15,755 bases of DNA from contig QXYA01000138.1 in NCBI GenBank assembly GCA_009887135.1, positions 1 to 15,755 of the forward strand, in the 5' to 3' direction. The notes under the pieces were generated by a model. That model did no database searches and had not been told where the DNA came from. It worked only from the letters and a program-made list of their open reading frames with translations. The first letter of the stretch is position 1; the number at the start of each line of letters is the position of its first letter. This document shows, piece after piece, positions 13,486-15,755 of the stretch. Source of the stretch: Candidatus Poseidoniales archaeon. GTDB taxonomy: Archaea > Thermoplasmatota > Poseidoniia > Poseidoniales > Poseidoniaceae. Both the position numbers and the translations under genes were made by a program.

Positions 13486-15209
13486 CGATGCAAAGCTTCG
13501 TGGATTCGTTCTGCAAGGGATGGTCCAATGCCAGGTACCGTCTTAAGATCCTCAATACTTGAGTTGCTGATGCCTTGACGTCCTCCGAAATGACGAATTA
13601 ATGTCTGTAGTTTCTTTGCTCCAAGCCCGAGAACATTTTCCAATGGATCTCCTAAGCGAGATTTCTTTCTTCTCTTTCGATGGAAGGTGTTGACAAAGCG
13701 ATGTGCCTCATCTCGAGCATGAACAAATACTCTCCCCCTACGATCAAGAACGATTGGTTCTTTCTCTTCTCTGAAGAGTGTTTCTTCTCGCTTTGCGAGT
13801 GCTGCTAATTCAAATCGATCTTGGACGCCATGTTCCTTAAGCAATTTTTGAATAATATTCAGATGTGTCTGGCCGCCATCAAGAAGTAACAGGTCTGGCC
13901 ATTCTTCTTGCCGTTTCAACCATCGTTCTATGACTTCTTTCATCATACGTAGATCATCCATAGCATCTCCTTTTACGATGTATGTTCGATACTCTTTCTT
14001 TGCAGGTCGGCCATGACGCATGACTACGCTCGCACCGACTCGTTCATCGCCTTGGAGTTGAGCCATATCAAAGCAAACAACGTGGTTCATTTGTTCAGAG
14101 CCTAACAGGAGTGCTGCTTCATCTGCAGCCCTTTGTTCTAAAGAGCCACTGGATTTATTCGACAATCGAGAAACTTGAATTTCAGCGTTTTGATCTGCAA
14201 GCGTTCGAAGTGTAACCATATCGCCTCGAACTGGTGTTCGCACTTCGACAGCAGAACCGCGACGTTCATCCAACCATTCTTGCAAACCATCGAGAAGTGG
14301 TGTTGGTGTAAGCAACAAACGTGGTGGTCTTCTGTTCACATAGTGTTCACTGATGAAATGACTGACCGTTTCTCCGATGTCTCCTCGATGAACGTAGGGC
14401 CAGACTTCTTGTCCCTTAACAACACCTTCATCAGCATGAAGAACAATCAATGCAGCAAGGTCTCCTTGTTCAGCAAATCCAATAGCGTCACAGTCTCGAT
14501 ATAACTTACTGGAAACGACATGTTGTCCAATTGTTGTGCGTATGGAGCGAATCTGGTCTCTGTAATATGCAGCTCTTTCAAACATCATTTTACTCGAACA
14601 TTCATCCATCTTTTCTCCAAGTTCCTCGAGCAATTCAGTCGCTTCCCCATTGAGAATCTTCTTCACCATTGATACTTGCTCATCGTAACCTCCAGCATCG
14701 ATGCATGGCCCTGTACACAATCCAATATGCATTGCTAAGCACCCTTGTGGCAATAGCTCCTTACAATCACGTATTCCAAAATGGCGTCGTAGCAATTGCA
14801 TGACTTGCTTGGCTGCTCCAGCATTGGGAAATGGACCCCAACGGTGTGATTTCTTTGGAGGGTGACGAGTATACATGATGCGAGGGTACTCCTCGGCAGT
14901 TAGAACCAGATAGGGGTAGGATTTGTCATCCTTTAGCATCGAATTGAAACGCGGTTTATGTTCTCGAATGAGTTGACGCTCAAGGATCAATGCTTCTTGT
15001 GGAGTTGTTGTGACAATGCATTCAACATCATCAGAGCGAGAAACAAGTTCGGGAATCATTTGACGATCAGGATTGGTGGCAAAATACGAACGTATTCGTT
15101 CATTCAATCGAGTTGCTTTTCCAACATAGAGGACTCGTCCTTCATTTGTTTTGAAGAGATATACGCCGGGAGATGCCGGCAAATCAATGGATGCAGCATC
15201 GACCGGCAT
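13482..15209 (-). CDS. uvrC: UvrC excinuclease ABC subunit C
   Basis: Makes the dual incision around DNA lesions with UvrA and UvrB in nucleotide excision repair. It has 575 residues (E. coli about 610). The GIY-YIG 3' nuclease has GVY 15-17, YVG 28-30, Arg39 and Glu77 (LILERQLIREHKPRFN). A four-cysteine cluster follows: C149, C157, C165, C169 (Cx7Cx7CxxxC), an iron-sulfur site in other UvrC; E. coli has x11 in the first gap. The UVR motif is at about 200-232 (MMFERAAYYRDQI). The RNase H-like 5' nuclease has CFDMAQLQG (Asp381), LLLLDGGQTHL (Asp444) and ARDEAHRFVNTFHRKRRKK (His503). Helix-hairpin-helix repeats lie at about 524-575 (VPGIGPSLAERI). Canonical DISHxQG is DMAQLQG here, losing its His. 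The start codon overlaps that of the divergent wHTH gene by 2 nt. uvrA/uvrB are not in the window. Bacterial-type gene in a probable archaeon. Confidence 0.97.
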   Translation of the reverse strand: MPVDAASIDLPASPGVYLFKTNEGRVLYVGKATRLNERIRSYFATNPDRQMIPELVSRSDDVECIVTTTPQEALILERQLIREHKPRFNSMLKDDKSYPYLVLTAEEYPRIMYTRHPPKKSHRWGPFPNAGAAKQVMQLLRRHFGIRDCKELLPQGCLAMHIGLCTGPCIDAGGYDEQVSMVKKILNGEATELLEELGEKMDECSSKMMFERAAYYRDQIRSIRTTIGQHVVSSKLYRDCDAIGFAEQGDLAALIVLHADEGVVKGQEVWPYVHRGDIGETVSHFISEHYVNRRPPRLLLTPTPLLDGLQEWLDERRGSAVEVRTPVRGDMVTLRTLADQNAEIQVSRLSNKSSGSLEQRAADEAALLLGSEQMNHVVCFDMAQLQGDERVGASVVMRHGRPAKKEYRTYIVKGDAMDDLRMMKEVIERWLKRQEEWPDLLLLDGGQTHLNIIQKLLKEHGVQDRFELAALAKREETLFREEKEPIVLDRRGRVFVHARDEAHRFVNTFHRKRRKKSRLGDPLENVLGLGAKKLQTLIRHFGGRQGISNSSIEDLKTVPGIGPSLAERIHEALHR

Positions 15210-15755
15210 GGAAATTGCTCACACTCATAGGTCAAAAGAACGCGCATTTATTCTTCTCAAACATGAAGCGGACAAATCCAAATGTATGACGTGCTTCGAT
15301 AAATTAGGAATCAACGTGTTATCGTCCTCAATGCTACGGATTTTGCGATGGTTGGAATCACATCCAGCCTCTCTCGAATCCGCATGGGATGTGCCTCGTT
15401 CACTTTCTCTTGAAGGAATTGCAGATAGTATAGGAGTAGTCCGTTCTGCTCTCTTCCAACCAATGTCCATACTCGAAGAAAAAGAACTTCTTTTCACGCG
15501 ACAAGCTCATGTTTTAGGAGGTGGAAGGCGGAAGAGAAAGGTGGTCCATATCACCCAAGAGGGACGAGATTTCGTTCTTCAGAATAGTGATGAAAAGGTA
15601 ACGTCCCGACCCGATGCCTCGTTGAAAATATTTGGACAAGCGCCAACATACACATCACTGATAGGAAGGGAAAAGGAAACGGAACAATTGCTGAACCATC
15701 TCAATGCAAGGAAACAAATTCATCTTCGTGGATTACCTGGAATTGGAAAATCAAC
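15208..15755 (+). CDS. Winged-helix / P-loop NTPase (STAND-like) protein, 3'-truncated
   Basis: The frame runs off the window end at 182 codons. After a possible N-terminal ~40 residues (with a CMTC motif), a winged helix-turn-helix appears at about 42-125: MLRILRWLESHPASLESAW, then LSLEGIADSIGVVRSALFQP, a wing with GGGRRKRKVVHI, and TQEGRDFVL. A linker leads to SLIGREKETEQLLNHL and RGLPGIGKS (Walker A at 15730-15753), the entry of an NB-ARC/AAA-type STAND ATPase. Such proteins act as signal-responsive regulators or immune sensors; the rest, normally repeats, is outside. The start is uncertain: ATG 15187, ATG 15208, ATG 15286, GTG 15316 or ATG 15331. 15208 shares CATG with the UvrC start and leaves no promoter space, so a start at 15286 or later is plausible. 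No Shine-Dalgarno precedes 15208 or 15286; an AGGA lies before GTG 15316. Confidence 0.7.
   Translation, partial: MEIAHTHRSKERAFILLKHEADKSKCMTCFDKLGINVLSSSMLRILRWLESHPASLESAWDVPRSLSLEGIADSIGVVRSALFQPMSILEEKELLFTRQAHVLGGGRRKRKVVHITQEGRDFVLQNSDEKVTSRPDASLKIFGQAPTYTSLIGREKETEQLLNHLNARKQIHLRGLPGIGKS
15246..15260 (-). promoter_or_regulatory. Predicted BRE/TATA box for uvrC, possibly bidirectional
   Basis: On the - strand the sequence is TTGAGAAG (purine-rich BRE-like) followed by AATAAAT (15246-15252). The centre is about 40 nt before ATG 15209, giving a 10-15 nt leader. The same AT core (ATTTATT on the + strand) is about 37 nt before ATG 15286, so it could also serve the divergent wHTH gene if that gene starts there. 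Confidence 0.35.

Noticed and set aside
14175..14504. 109-codon + strand frame inside uvrC
   Set aside because: Antisense to the conserved UvrC; no ribosome site or domain.
15225..15497. 90-codon - strand frame upstream of uvrC
   Set aside because: Antisense to the winged helix of the divergent gene, which has a recognisable fold.

Overview
The window looks like a piece of a marine archaeal genome, most likely Poseidoniia (Marine Group II) or a close Thermoplasmatota relative. This is inference from gene content and style. A wybutosine-pathway Taw2/TYW2-type enzyme and a JAMM protease fit an archaeon. So do start codons that mostly lack a Shine-Dalgarno site, TATA/BRE-like boxes 20-35 nt from starts, and several exported proteins held by one membrane helix with acidic ectodomains. 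Bacterial-type UvrC and cyclophilin sit among them, as is common in mesophilic marine Euryarchaeota. No tRNA, rRNA, CRISPR array or insertion sequence was seen.

Layout: (1) 1-1282, + strand: C-terminal part of a tungsten-type aldehyde ferredoxin oxidoreductase, followed after 10 nt by a membrane-anchored DUF1499 protein. (2) 1258-2820: a JAMM/MPN+ metalloprotease on the - strand, divergent from a very acidic 243-residue protein with an aromatic tail. (3) 2821-5172, - strand: a membrane-anchored S15/CocE-type hydrolase and a small DUF4190-like membrane protein. (4) 5267-7461: two divergent glycosyltransferases (GT-A fold and GT4 family) of visibly lower GC. (5) 7471-8061: a two-helix membrane protein of unknown function. 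(6) 8327-10365: an exported, membrane-anchored cyclophilin with a structured leader, convergent with Taw2. (7) 10429-13485: a giant exported protein of about 1,000 residues with an EF-hand/dockerin-like loop and a C-terminal anchor. (8) 13482-15209: UvrC. (9) 15208 to the window end: start of a winged-helix plus P-loop (STAND/AAA-like) protein cut by the window edge.

The layout is very compact and alternates strands. All five convergent pairs overlap or nearly touch: 25-nt overlap, 0-nt gap, 9-nt gap, 49-nt overlap, 4-nt overlap. The only sizeable non-coding stretch, 8062-8326 (265 nt), holds predicted promoter boxes, two perfect palindromes, a possible 29-codon leader ORF and a nested hairpin ending over the cyclophilin start codon.

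The genes do not form one pathway. A plausible theme is the cell surface: hydrolase, cyclophilin, large calcium-binding-like ectodomain and glycosyltransferases. Housekeeping genes (Taw2, UvrC) are interspersed. The best candidates for new biology are the wHTH-STAND gene at the right edge, the JAMM/acidic-protein pair beside the tungstopterin enzyme, the giant ectodomain protein, and the cyclophilin leader.
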